Source of the DNA: Planctomycetota bacterium
Lineage (GTDB): Bacteria > Planctomycetota > MHYJ01 > WSZJ01 > JACPWG01
DNA: 64,000 bases
NCBI GenBank assembly: GCA_016197205.1
Contig: JACPWG010000026.1
Coordinates: 47,062-111,061, forward strand
Direction of reading: 5' to 3'
Every line of letters begins with the position of its first letter. The stretch's first letter is position 1. This document shows positions 42,008 through 51,400 of the stretch, one piece after another. Both the position numbers and the translations under genes were made by a program. A model generated the notes under the pieces. It saw nothing but the letters and a program-made list of their open reading frames with translations. It searched no databases and was not told where the DNA came from.

Positions 42008-42904
42008 TCATCGTGCCAGCGGCGCGAGCAGCCGGCCGCGATCGAGGAGGGCGAGCACGACCTCGTCCATCCGGCGCTCCGACGACGAAAGCAGGTAGGC
42101 GGCACCGTGCGCGTCGCAGGCGCGGCGCCACTCTTCGCAGAAATCAAACGCAGCCCGGCGATAGGCCTCCCGACGGTCGTCGTCCAGCGCGACTGCGCGA
42201 ACCGCGCCGGTCTCGACGTCCTGGAGGAGCGCCCGGTCCTCGTGGGGCGGTTCCTCGTCCTCGCGCGCAAGGAGGTGCAGGACATGGAGGCTCCCGCTGC
42301 AACGCGTGAGCCCCGCGAGCCGGGCGGGCGGGAAGGCCGGGTCGAGCAGGTCGGAGACGAGGAGCAACGCGGCGCCGTGCGACAGGCCCGCGGCGGCGGC
42401 CTCCAGGCCGCGGGCGAGCGCGGCGCCGCCGGTGGGCGCGGGCGCGAGTTCCAGGAAGCGGAACGCGGCCGGGACCTGCTGCACGCGGTCGTAGGTCGGG
42501 GCCTCGCCCCAGGCGCCGTCCCGCAGCCAGCGCAGCCGCACGCTGCCGCCCGCCTCGAGCAGCAGGCACACGAGCGCCGCAGCGACGCGGCGCGCAAGCG
42601 TGAATTTCGGCGGGTCGCCGCGCGCCATCGAGCCCGTTGCGTCGAGCGCCAGCTCCAGCCGGAGTCCCTCCTCCGCCGCGAACTCCTTCACGAAGAGCCG
42701 TCCGGTGCGGGCGTACGCGTTCCAATCGACATAGCGGAACTCGTCCCCCGGCGCGTACCGGTGGTGGCCGACGAATTCCACGCGCCCGCCACGACGGGCG
42801 CCCGCGCGTTCGCCGGCGCCTCCCGCGAGCCGCAAGCGACCCGCGACCCAGGCCACGTGCGCGACCTGCCGGCGAAATTCGTCGTCGAAGAGCCCGGAGG
42901 GCAT
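42008..42904 (-). CDS. DUF58 domain protein
   Basis: A 298-residue soluble protein. RRGGRVEFVGHHRYAPGDEF, followed by RYVDWNAYARTGRLFVKEF and ELALDATGSM, is the DUF58 signature (a VWA-like fold with a degenerate MIDAS). The ATG at 42904 was chosen because the family starts close to this point (FDDEFRRQVAHV) and the upstream frame is not protein-like. DUF58 proteins work with MoxR AAA ATPases and BatA-type proteins; the BatA-type gene is about 430 bases downstream on the same strand, separated by repeats. Confidence 0.92.
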   Translation of the reverse strand: MPSGLFDDEFRRQVAHVAWVAGRLRLAGGAGERAGARRGGRVEFVGHHRYAPGDEFRYVDWNAYARTGRLFVKEFAAEEGLRLELALDATGSMARGDPPKFTLARRVAAALVCLLLEAGGSVRLRWLRDGAWGEAPTYDRVQQVPAAFRFLELAPAPTGGAALARGLEAAAAGLSHGAALLLVSDLLDPAFPPARLAGLTRCSGSLHVLHLLAREDEEPPHEDRALLQDVETGAVRAVALDDDRREAYRRAAFDFCEEWRRACDAHGAAYLLSSSERRMDEVVLALLDRGRLLAPLAR

Positions 42905-43281
42905 CGGCGTTGACTTCCACGGGGGAGCGGACTTTGCTAGAGTAGGGCGAGACCGCAAGGTCATTCGTAACCGTTCACCCCGGGGGCACGGAAAAACGGA
43001 GGCCTCACGGAGGACCCTCGCCGGCTTTACGAACCCACGAGGGTCCACAAGCAATCGCGTCGGGTTTCTTTCTGACAGGATAGCAGGATCAACTGGATAC
43101 GGCATTGGAAAAGCCTGTTGATCCTGTTATCCTGTCCAAAGAGAGTCGCCAGCTTCCGGAATCCACCTGTCAACCTCCCCGCGCCTCGGGGGTCATGCGT
43201 CCCTCCCCGTGAACGGTTATGGTCATTCTAGCGGGCCGGCGGCACGCAAGGCGAACTTTTTTTTCCAGCGACGAGGGACGC
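42905..43281. other. Divergent intergenic region with hairpin repeat
   Basis: Contains an imperfect inverted repeat (43073-43137). The last 140 bases before the sensor kinase show no gene. Promoters of both divergent genes should lie here. Confidence 0.6.
43073..43137. repeat. Inverted repeat ggacaggataacaggatcaac
   Basis: Left arm tgacaggatagcaggatcaa (43073-43092), right arm ttgatcctgttatcctgtcc (43118-43137), with a 25-base loop. It is of the dispersed ACAGGATAACAGGAT kind known from many environmental genomes. Its place between divergent genes does not suggest a terminator. Confidence 0.75.
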
Positions 43282-44562
43282 ATGGCCGAGCTTGCGCTGC
43301 TCTTCTCCGCGGGGATCGCGCCGACGCTCTGCCTGGCCTTCCTCCTGGGCCACCTGATGGGGGTCCAGGACGTGCGACGGCTCGCGACCTCGACCCGGGG
43401 CAGGCTCCGACTGGGGCTCGTGTTCGGCCTCCTGTCCGCGGCCGGCGCTCTCTTCGGTCTCCGGCAAAGGGGCGTGTACGTGGACACCGCGCTCTTCGTG
43501 GTCGTGGCCGGCGGGCTCGAGGGCGGACCGATGACGGGCCTGGTCGCGGGCCTACTCGGCGCTTGCGTGCGGTTCCTCGACGCGGAGGCCATGCGCGGCT
43601 TCGCGCCGATCACCTTCCTCGGCGCCGTGGCCGGCGGCATCGTGCACGAGGCGGCGCGGGGCCGACCGCTGCGGGCCGGGCCGGCGTTCGGGCTCGGCGT
43701 GGCGGTCGGCACGGGGCAGGGTTTGGTCACCGCGCTCCTCCTTCCCCACTGGCCGGGCATCGGCCGCGTCCTTCAGGCCATCGCGCCTCTCTCGCTCCTG
43801 ACGGGGCTCGGGCTCGTCGGCTTTCTTTTCGTGCTCTCCCACCTGGAGGCGTACGCCGAGAGCGCCCGGCTCCGCGCCGAGCTGGCCGAGACGCGCGTGC
43901 GGTTTCTCCAGGCGCAGATCCGGCCCCACTTCCTTTTCAATGCGCTGAATACGCTCGGCTCGCTGGTCCGGACCGACGCCGTGCGCGCACGCGAAGTGGT
44001 CCAGAACCTCGCGGAATTCCTGCGGGCGACGTTTCGGCCCACGGCGCCGCTCGTCCCTTTGTCGGAGGAGCTGTCGCTGGTGCGCGCCTATGTCGACGTG
44101 GAGAAGGCGAGGTTCGGGGACCGGCTGCGGTACGACGAGGGCGTCCCTCCGGCATGCGTCGGGCAGACCGTGCCCGCGCTGCTCCTGCAACCGATCGTCG
44201 AGAACTCGGTCCGGCACGGGTTCCGCGCGGACGGCGGGTCGCTCGCGATCGGGCTGACCGCGCGCCGGGACGGAGAGTGGCTGCTGGTCACGATCCAGGA
44301 CGACGGGGCGGGGATCGCGCCGACGCGCCTCGAACGGATTTTCGTCTCGCCCGCTTGCGACGGCGTGCAGGCCGACGGCGCGGGGATCGGGCTGCGAAAC
44401 GGCCGGGAGCGGCTGGAACGACTTTATCCGGGCCAGGGCGCGACGCTCACGCTCACGTCGGAGGTCGGACGCGGGACGAGGACGGAGGCGCGCGTGCCGT
44501 GGCGGGCCGCACCGGGCGAGAGTGGCCCTCGGGCGGAGCCGGCGCAGGTGGGAGGAGCGTGA
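43282..44562 (+). CDS. LytS-type sensor histidine kinase
   Basis: A 426-residue membrane sensor. Residues 1-190 carry the 5TM-5TMR_LYT sensor region with six or so hydrophobic segments. A short coiled linker leads to the HisKA-like HPK8 box RFLQAQIRPHFLFNALNTLG with His216 as phosphorylation site. The HATPase domain follows with the N-box PIVENSVRHGF, the G1 box DDGAGI and the G2 box GIGLRNGRERL. The ATG at 43282 was chosen over a longer frame because it starts the first membrane helix. Its partner regulator begins five bases after the stop. The family often senses the state of the membrane or cell wall. Confidence 0.94.
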   Translation: MAELALLFSAGIAPTLCLAFLLGHLMGVQDVRRLATSTRGRLRLGLVFGLLSAAGALFGLRQRGVYVDTALFVVVAGGLEGGPMTGLVAGLLGACVRFLDAEAMRGFAPITFLGAVAGGIVHEAARGRPLRAGPAFGLGVAVGTGQGLVTALLLPHWPGIGRVLQAIAPLSLLTGLGLVGFLFVLSHLEAYAESARLRAELAETRVRFLQAQIRPHFLFNALNTLGSLVRTDAVRAREVVQNLAEFLRATFRPTAPLVPLSEELSLVRAYVDVEKARFGDRLRYDEGVPPACVGQTVPALLLQPIVENSVRHGFRADGGSLAIGLTARRDGEWLLVTIQDDGAGIAPTRLERIFVSPACDGVQADGAGIGLRNGRERLERLYPGQGATLTLTSEVGRGTRTEARVPWRAAPGESGPRAEPAQVGGA

Positions 44563-44567
44563 CGGCG

Positions 44568-45377
44568 ATGCGCGTGGCCATTGCGGACGACGAGCGACCC
44601 GCTCGGGAGGAGCTGCGCCACTTGCTCGGGGAAATCCCCGAGGTGGAGGTAGTGGGCGAGGCGTCGACCGGGGCGGAGACCCTGGCCCTCGTGGAGCGGG
44701 AGCGGCCCGAGCTCCTCCTGCTCGACCTGCAGATGCCGGGAATGTCGGGCCTCGAGGTGGCGGAGCGACTGCGCGGCCGGCCGGACGCGCCCTGGGTCGT
44801 GTTCGTGACCGCCTACGACGAGCACGCGCTCGCGGCCTTTGAGCGCGAGGCGGTGGACTACGTCTTGAAGCCGCCGAACCCCGCACGCTTCCGCAGGAGC
44901 ATGGCTCGGGTGCAGGGCCTGCTTCGGAATGCGGGGAGGAAGCTCGAAGCGGAGGCTCACGCCGCGGCCCAGCCTCCCTCGGCCACGGCGCCGGCGGGCC
45001 CCGCGCCGCCCGCCTCCTTTCGACTCCTGGGCCGGCGGCCGCAGGAGCGGTCGCAGGTCGTCCTGCGCCCGGATGAAGTGCAGTATGTCGAGGCGCGGGG
45101 GGACGCGTGCTTCGCCCATCGCGGCGACGAGGAGCTGGCCGTGCGCGGGACGCTCCAGGAGCTCGCGAACGACCTCGCCGCCCATGGCTTCTACCGCATC
45201 CACCGATCCTACGTCGCGAACCTGGACCACATCGAAGAGCTGGTGCCGTGGTTCAGCGGGACCTATCGCGCGAAGCTGAAGGGCGCGCCCTCCGGTGGAC
45301 TGCCGGTCAGCCGCTCGGCAATGAAGGCGCTTCGCGGGCGGCTCCGGAGCGGGGGGAAGGCCGACGGGCCCGCTTGA
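44568..45377 (+). CDS. LytR/AlgR-type response regulator
   Basis: A 269-residue regulator. The receiver domain (1-120) has the acidic pocket D8/D9, phospho-acceptor D53 in LLLLDLQMPGMS, the T and K residues in VFVTAYDEHA and YVLKPPNP. An Ala/Pro linker follows, then a LytTR DNA-binding domain (about 165-262) with YVEARGDACFAHRG, TLQELANDLAAHGFYRIHRSYVAN and LPVSRSAMKALR. It is cognate to the kinase upstream. The next genes are the MBOAT/SGNH pair on the same strand, 150 bases away, which are plausible targets, but no LytTR-type direct repeat is evident. Confidence 0.95.
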   Translation: MRVAIADDERPAREELRHLLGEIPEVEVVGEASTGAETLALVERERPELLLLDLQMPGMSGLEVAERLRGRPDAPWVVFVTAYDEHALAAFEREAVDYVLKPPNPARFRRSMARVQGLLRNAGRKLEAEAHAAAQPPSATAPAGPAPPASFRLLGRRPQERSQVVLRPDEVQYVEARGDACFAHRGDEELAVRGTLQELANDLAAHGFYRIHRSYVANLDHIEELVPWFSGTYRAKLKGAPSGGLPVSRSAMKALRGRLRSGGKADGPA

Positions 45378-45421
45378 CGAACCCGGCGTGCATGCGCTTC
45401 GCGCAGCGGCCGCAGTTTGGC

Positions 45422-45451
45422 TTGCCTCCGCTTCGCGACGCGCGATACAAT
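45422..45451 (+). promoter_or_regulatory. Possible promoter of MBOAT gene
   Basis: TTGCCT, spacer 18, TACAAT, about 75 bases before the GTG start. The -10 is good and the -35 fair. Confidence 0.35.
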
Positions 45452-45525
45452 CCCGCCCCCGCCGCCCCCCCCCTCACCCGCGGCGGGCGTGAGGTTCGAT
45501 CGGGCGCCCGCGCGAGGTCTCGTCC

Positions 45526-46968
45526 GTGCTCTTCAATTCGCTCGCGTTCCTGGTCTTCCTCCCTGCGACCTACCTCGTCTACGTGCTCCTGCGCCGCCGC
45601 CGCTACCAAAACCCGTTCCTGCTCGCGGCGAGCTACTTGTTCTACGGGTGGTGGGACTGGCGGTTCCTTTCGCTCCTCCTCTTCTCCACGGTCGTCGACT
45701 ACGCGGTCGCCCGCGCGATCGACCGCTCCGACACCGACGCGGGCCGCCGCCGCTACCTCCTCGTGAGCGTCTTCGTCAACCTCGGCCTCCTCGGCTTCTT
45801 CAAGTATTTCAATTTCTTCGTGGGCTCCGCCCAGGCGCTCCTCGCCGGGCTCGGCGTGGACGCGGCCCCGTTCCGGCTGGGAGTCGCCCTCCCGGTCGGC
45901 ATCTCCTTCTACACGTTCCAGGAGCTGAGCTACACGATCGACGTGTACCGGCGCGAGCGCCCGGCGGCGAAGAGCCTGCTCGATTTCGCGCTGTTCGTTT
46001 CGTTCTGGCCCCAGCTCGTGGCGGGACCGATCGAGCGCTCGGGCGCGCTGCTGCCCCAGATCGAAGGGGAGCGCGAAGTGACGCTCGACGGGCTCTACGC
46101 AGGGTTCAAGCTCATCGCCTGGGGCATGTTCAAGAAGGTCGCCATCGCGGACACGCTGGCGGAGACCGTGACCGGCGTTTTCGGCGCCCCGCCCCCGCAC
46201 GCGGGCGGGATGACGCTTCTCGCCCTCTACGCCTTCGCCTTCCAGATCTATTGCGACTTCTCGGGGTATTCGGACATCGCGCGCGGCTGCGCCCGCGCGA
46301 TGGGCTTCGAGCTGATGGTCAATTTCCGCCGGCCGTATTTCGCGACCGACATCCAGGCCTTCTGGCGGCGCTGGCACATCAGCCTCTCGACCTGGCTCCG
46401 CGACTACCTGTACGTCCCGCTCGGCGGAAACCGGTCCGGCGCGACGCTGACCTACCGGAACCTCTTCCTCACGATGCTCCTCGGCGGCCTCTGGCACGGC
46501 GCCTCATGGACCTTCGTGCTCTGGGGCGGCTATCACGGCGCGCTCCTGGGACTCACGCGCGCCTGGCACGAACGGCGTGAAGCGGCCGCGGCAAGGCGGG
46601 CGGCGGACGCCCCGCCGCCCCTCGACGGGTGGCCGTCCCGGGTCGCGCGGGTGCTCGTCTGCTTCCACCTGGTCTGCCTAGGCTGGCTTTTTTTTCGCGC
46701 GGGCACCCTTTCCCAGGCGTGGGAGATGCTCGGGGGCCTCTGCTCGCCGTCCCTGGTCACGACCCTCCCCTTCGGGCACCTCTCGCGGCTCCTCTTCATC
46801 GTCAGCCCGCTTCTCCTCGTGGAGACCCTGCAGGCGCGGAACGCGGACGACGACCTGCGCCCGCACGTTCACTGGGTCGCTCGCGGGCTCGCCTACACCG
46901 CGCTTTTCTACTATCTGCTGCTTCGCGGAAGGTTTGATGGGTACGACTTCATCTACTTCCAGTTCTAG
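45526..46968 (+). CDS. MBOAT-family O-acyltransferase (AlgI-like)
   Basis: A 480-residue polytopic membrane enzyme that moves acyl groups across the membrane to a surface polymer. The GTG start gives VLFNSLAFLVFLPATYL, the classical AlgI-like beginning, and GAGGT lies eight bases upstream. Family marks: FKYFNFF, PVGISFYTFQELSYTIDVYR, FWPQLVAGPIER, RRWHISLSTWLRDYLYVPLGGNR and the essential His324 in LLGGLWHGASW. It overlaps the SGNH-like gene by 32 bases, as acyltransferase/hydrolase pairs often do. The acceptor polymer is unknown; no polysaccharide synthase is nearby. Confidence 0.95.
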   Translation: MLFNSLAFLVFLPATYLVYVLLRRRRYQNPFLLAASYLFYGWWDWRFLSLLLFSTVVDYAVARAIDRSDTDAGRRRYLLVSVFVNLGLLGFFKYFNFFVGSAQALLAGLGVDAAPFRLGVALPVGISFYTFQELSYTIDVYRRERPAAKSLLDFALFVSFWPQLVAGPIERSGALLPQIEGEREVTLDGLYAGFKLIAWGMFKKVAIADTLAETVTGVFGAPPPHAGGMTLLALYAFAFQIYCDFSGYSDIARGCARAMGFELMVNFRRPYFATDIQAFWRRWHISLSTWLRDYLYVPLGGNRSGATLTYRNLFLTMLLGGLWHGASWTFVLWGGYHGALLGLTRAWHERREAAAARRAADAPPPLDGWPSRVARVLVCFHLVCLGWLFFRAGTLSQAWEMLGGLCSPSLVTTLPFGHLSRLLFIVSPLLLVETLQARNADDDLRPHVHWVARGLAYTALFYYLLLRGRFDGYDFIYFQF

Positions 46969-47992
46969 CCCGCGGCCGAAAGCGTTTCTCCTGGCGCTCG
47001 CGCTCCTCGGCGTGCTCGAAGGGGGGCTCTGGCCCTCCTCGACGGCCGCGCGCTTTCTCTCGCGCTACACGCGCGTGGACATCGCGGATGCCTTGAGCGC
47101 GGTCAGCGCGGTGCGCGCCGGCCGGCGGGACCCAGCGCGACGGCCCTGCGTCCTGCTGGGCTCGAGCCGCATCCGGGAGGGATTCGACGAAGAGCTGCTG
47201 CGGCGCGCCCTGCCCGAATGCGACGTCCAGAACCTGGCGGTCGGCGGTTCCTGCCCGGCCGACCTCCTCTATCTGGTGCGGCGAAGCGCGTCCCTCGCCC
47301 CGGCCACGGTCGTCCTCGGCGTGTCGCCGGACGAGCTGCAGGGTGCGCCGAAGGCGGAGTTCCTCGATGCGGAAGTGGCCGGCCTGCTCGCGACCCGGGC
47401 AACGGCCGGAACGCTCGCGAACGCACGGGTCGCGGAGAAGCCGTTGCTGTCGGTCGTGTTGGTGGGCCTCGCGGGCGAGTGGTTGCCGACGCTGCGCCAC
47501 CGGCAGCGGCTGTGGCGGCGCTTTTCGAACTACAAGCGCCTCGCGGTCCGGCAGCGAGGCCTGTGGCCCAACCCCGACCCGGACCGCACCGGGCGCTTCG
47601 GCTGCACCGACCCCGCGCCGGCCGACTACTTCGCGAAGCAGCTCGCCGTACCGGCGGACCAGCTCCTGGGCGCGAGCGAGTGGTGCGCGTTCCAGGAGGC
47701 GGCGCTCGAGCGGGCCGTGGACGCGTGCGTCGGGTTCGGGGACACGGTGCTCCTGGTGGACTTCCCGAGCTACCCGGGGTTCGAGACGCGCTACTCCCCT
47801 TCGTACAGGGACGAGTACCACGCGCTCCTGGCGCGGCTCGGCGCGCGTCCGCGCGCACGGGTGGTGGGCCAAGCGGATTTGCCGGCGCTCGCTCCGTCGG
47901 AGTACGCGGACTACGCGCACCTCCTGGCGCCGGGCCGCGAGCGCATGTCGGCCCGACTGGCGGAGCTGGTGCGCGAGGCCGAGCGGCAGTGA
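46937..47992 (+). CDS. SGNH-hydrolase-like partner of the acyltransferase
   Basis: A 351-residue protein with one N-terminal membrane anchor (AFLLALALLGVLEGGLW, 16-32) and an extracytoplasmic SGNH-like domain. VLLGSSRIREGFD at residues 72-84 provides the probable nucleophile serine, NLAVGGSCPADLLYLV the glycine block and YADYAHLLAPGRE near residue 325 the D-x-x-H pair. This resembles DltD/AlgX/AlgJ-like proteins that pass an acyl group from the MBOAT enzyme to the polymer. The start is the second codon of a TTG-ATG pair, with GGAAGG upstream. The overlap with the MBOAT gene implies coupled translation. Confidence 0.88.
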   Translation: MGTTSSTSSSSPRPKAFLLALALLGVLEGGLWPSSTAARFLSRYTRVDIADALSAVSAVRAGRRDPARRPCVLLGSSRIREGFDEELLRRALPECDVQNLAVGGSCPADLLYLVRRSASLAPATVVLGVSPDELQGAPKAEFLDAEVAGLLATRATAGTLANARVAEKPLLSVVLVGLAGEWLPTLRHRQRLWRRFSNYKRLAVRQRGLWPNPDPDRTGRFGCTDPAPADYFAKQLAVPADQLLGASEWCAFQEAALERAVDACVGFGDTVLLVDFPSYPGFETRYSPSYRDEYHALLARLGARPRARVVGQADLPALAPSEYADYAHLLAPGRERMSARLAELVREAERQ

Positions 47993-48420
47993 GAGGCGGG
48001 GGCCGAGGCGGGAGGGAAGAGGCTCTGCTGCTCTGCTGAAAATGCCGGTGCCCGGGCGCGAGGCTGACCGCGGAAGGACGCTTCGTGGGCACGGCAGCGC
48101 CGTGCCCCTACGGCACGGTGGAGCGCTGCTTGCGAGGCGGAGTCGAACGATGCGGAGACCTCGGAGGACGCTGTGACGGGAGCCGGCGACGAAGCCGACA
48201 GGCCGGTCGCGCCGAAAGCGGAGGCAGAGGCGGCCGCGGGTCCGGGCGCCGCTCCGGCGCGCAGCAGCGACGCGCCTGGGCCCCCTGAAGTGGAAACGGC
48301 CGGGGGCGGTCCGCGCGGACCCACCACGCAGCAGTTGGAGCAGACCCCAAGCGGTGTGGGCGGCAAGCCACGCCTCCTGGTGCGTGTTCAAGCCGTCTCC
48401 AGGCTTCGTCGGCGGGCCCG
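47993..48420. other. Convergent intergenic region
   Basis: Carries a self-complementary block gggcacggcagcgccgtgccc (about 48086-48106) of the gtaggggcacggc type also seen near 30.8 kb. A short Ala/Gly-rich open frame (48173-48424) is probably not a gene. No terminator with a T-run is visible. Confidence 0.6.
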
Positions 48421-51400
48421 CTAATGGATCTTACTGCGCAGGTCGTTGGCCAGCTTCCGATCCGCGGCGAGGACCTCGTTCACCTTCCGGGTCGTCTCCT
48501 TCAGCAGCTCGGCCTTGTCGCCGAGCGCGTCAGGGTAGCGCTCCTGGAGCGCCTTCGCCTTGCGGAAGGTCTGCTCGGCCCGATCCGCCTTGCCGAGGAA
48601 GGCCTGCAGGTTCTTGTTCCATTCGGTCACCACTTCGCGCGCGTACTTCCCCTTTTCGCCGGGCGCCGGGGGCGTCTTCGCCGGGCAGTCGGTGTCCGCC
48701 TCTTCGGCGTACTTGCCGGCGAGGGTGAGGAGGAAGGGCAGGAACTGTTTCGCGCAGCCCGCGATGGCGTCATTGCCCGCGTCGGCCGCGAGGCAACTGG
48801 CGCGGGACGCCAGGTCCATGACTTCCTCATACAACTTGAGCGCGGGCTCCCCGTCGGCTTCTTTCGCGACGGCGTCGGCGATCTTCGACTTCGCGTCGGC
48901 CGCGAGCCGGAGCGCCTCGCCCCGGACCGCCAGATTCATGACGCGTTCGTCGACGAGCGGATACCAGCCCGGCTTGAGCGGGGGCTTCCCGTCCTCGAGC
49001 TGCTCCGCCCCCGCCAGTTGGGCGGCCGTGAGCTCGATGGCCCCCTTCTTACCGGCCTTCATGCACTCCTCGATCTTTTTTTTACGAGCCCTCAGGATCT
49101 CCTTCTGGCCCGGCTCCGCGAGTTCCTGCATGGCCTCGTAGGTCTTCCCGGCGTCGGACAACTTCCCGAGCTTGAGGTAGGCCTTGGCCGTGGCATCGAG
49201 CGCGAGGAAACGGTCCACTCTCCGCAGGTTCTTGTCCCGCGACGCGACGAGGGGGGCGAGTTTCGCGATGGCCGGCTCAGGCTTGTCCTCGGCGAGGAGC
49301 CGCCCGGCGGCGCTGACCAGGTCCCAGGGGGCGACGAACTGACCGTCGAGCAGCGGATGGCCGAGGGCCCGGTGGGCATCCTGATTGGCCGGGTCTTCCA
49401 CGACGGTCATCCGGTATTCGTAGGCGGCCTTGTCGAGGAGGTTGCCGGCGATGCACCACTTGGCGAGCAGGGCGTGGCCGATGGGGTCCTTGGGCTTCCG
49501 CAACGCCAGCGCGCGCTCCTCGTATTCGAGGTCCGGGGTCTTCGGGATCTGCGCGACGTCGGCCTTCCGGATCACCGTCTTGTTCACGCTCGCGCGCGCG
49601 GTCTTGAGCTTGATCTCCCAGGTATCGCCCTTGTCGGTAAGCTCGCCTTGGAGGGAGCGGCCGTCCTTCATGAGGACGGTGACGGTGCGGTCGATGAACG
49701 GCGGGGGTTGGGTGGGATCGGACACGAGGCCGGCCAGGAGATCGACCGCGGCCCCCGCGGTGGGGGGGGCCGCCTCGGGAGTCTGGCCCGTGGCGCCGCC
49801 CGGATTGGCGCCGGGGTCGGGGGGCGTTTCACCGCCGCCGGCCGCCGGGTCGGTGCCGCCGCCGGGTGGGGTCGTCGCGGGGAGCGGCGCCGGGGCGACC
49901 GGGGTCTTTGGATCCGAGGAGCGCGCGCCGGGTGCTTCCAGGTAATCGACGTCCGCCTTGGGCACGGACACCTTTCCGCCCTTCTCCGAGATGGCGAGCG
50001 CATCCGCTTCGGCCTCCACCGGGCCTTCATGGCGAGGTCCTGAGCGGGGGACGACGACCCACTTTTCCGAGCAGGACGGAGGCGCCGCGCCCGCGGAGTC
50101 GTCGGGAGCCGGCGGTGGGCCGGGCTGGACCTCGGGCTGGACCGGCCCTGGCACGGGGGGCTTGGGCCCGCCGCCGAGGACGAAGGGCAGGCTTGCGAGG
50201 CCGAGGAGGAGCGCGCCCGCCACGGCGAGGAACCGGGGGTCTTTCCAGTGGAACTGCTTGGCCGAGCGCTCGACCTCGAGCTCGGGCCAGTTGAACCCGC
50301 ACTGGGCGCAAATGATCCCGGGAGGGGCCACGCGGTGGCACTGGGGACAGATGCGGCCGCCGCAGCCAGGACAGGACGGGGAGGGCGTGGGCACGGCCTG
50401 GTGGCAGAGGGGGCAGATGCCTTGGATGAGGGTCCCTTCCGCGGTCATCCCTCCGCTCGCGCCGCCGCCGGCCTGGGCATGGGCATGCGGGTCCGCAGGC
50501 AGCATCTCGGTGGGGAGGCGCGTGGTGCGGGGCGGGGGCGCCGCCGGATGCGACGGCGCCGAGCGCGAGGAACCGCCGGCATTTCCGCCGGACGGGGCGG
50601 ACGCGCGTGCGGAAGGCTGGGCGGCGTGCGCATCGGCGCCGCCGCCGAGGGGCGCCTGGCAGCTCTCGCAGGTGGTGGCGCCGGGCGAATTCAACGTCGA
50701 GCATGCCGTGCAGACGACGGCGCCGCTGGAGAAGGCGCCCATGTCCTTCGCGGGGGAGGGCGCGGGTGAGGGAAGCACCGAAAGGTCCAAGCTACCGAAC
50801 GCGCCGCCGGCGCCCACGGCATCCGCGCCGAAGTCGTGCGCGCCGCCTGGCGGCGTCCCGAAGGCGGGGCTCGGCGCCGGCGCGTGGCTCGGTCCGGAGG
50901 CGAAGGCCGCGAGCGGGGCGTGGCAGTTTTCGCAGGTGGAGGTCGTGGACGGATTCAAGGTCGAGCAGGAGGAGCACACCACGCCGCCCCCGAGGAAGGC
51001 GTCGAGCCCGGAGGGGGAGGGCGCGGCCGGCGCGGGCGCGACCTCGGCGACCGTCTGCGCGGGACTGGGGGCACTGAGAAGGCTCGGGTCGAACATGGCG
51101 GAGGCGGGGCTCGAGGGAAACAGGTTGTTTGCCGCGGATGCGGACTCGAGGGACGGTCCGCCGAAGCCCGGCGGCGCGGCCGGCGCGGCCGCCGGGGCGG
51201 GCGTAGGCAGCGGAGGGGGAACGGACTGGGAGGGCACGGCGGAGGTGATCCGCTGCTGGGCCGTGATCACGGCGCGACGCTGCTGCTCGGTGATCCAGCC
51301 TTTTTCAAGGAGGATGTCCCCGAGGCGCCGGGGCACGCCGCCGCCGCGCACGGATATCTTCTGCAGTTCGAGGGCCTCTTTGAGGGCCGCTTCCGAGAGG

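Noticed and set aside
48173..48424. 83-residue open frame ending in the next gene's terminal region
   Set aside because: Low-complexity Ala/Gly/Pro product, no ribosome site, and overlap with the end of the gene on the other strand.
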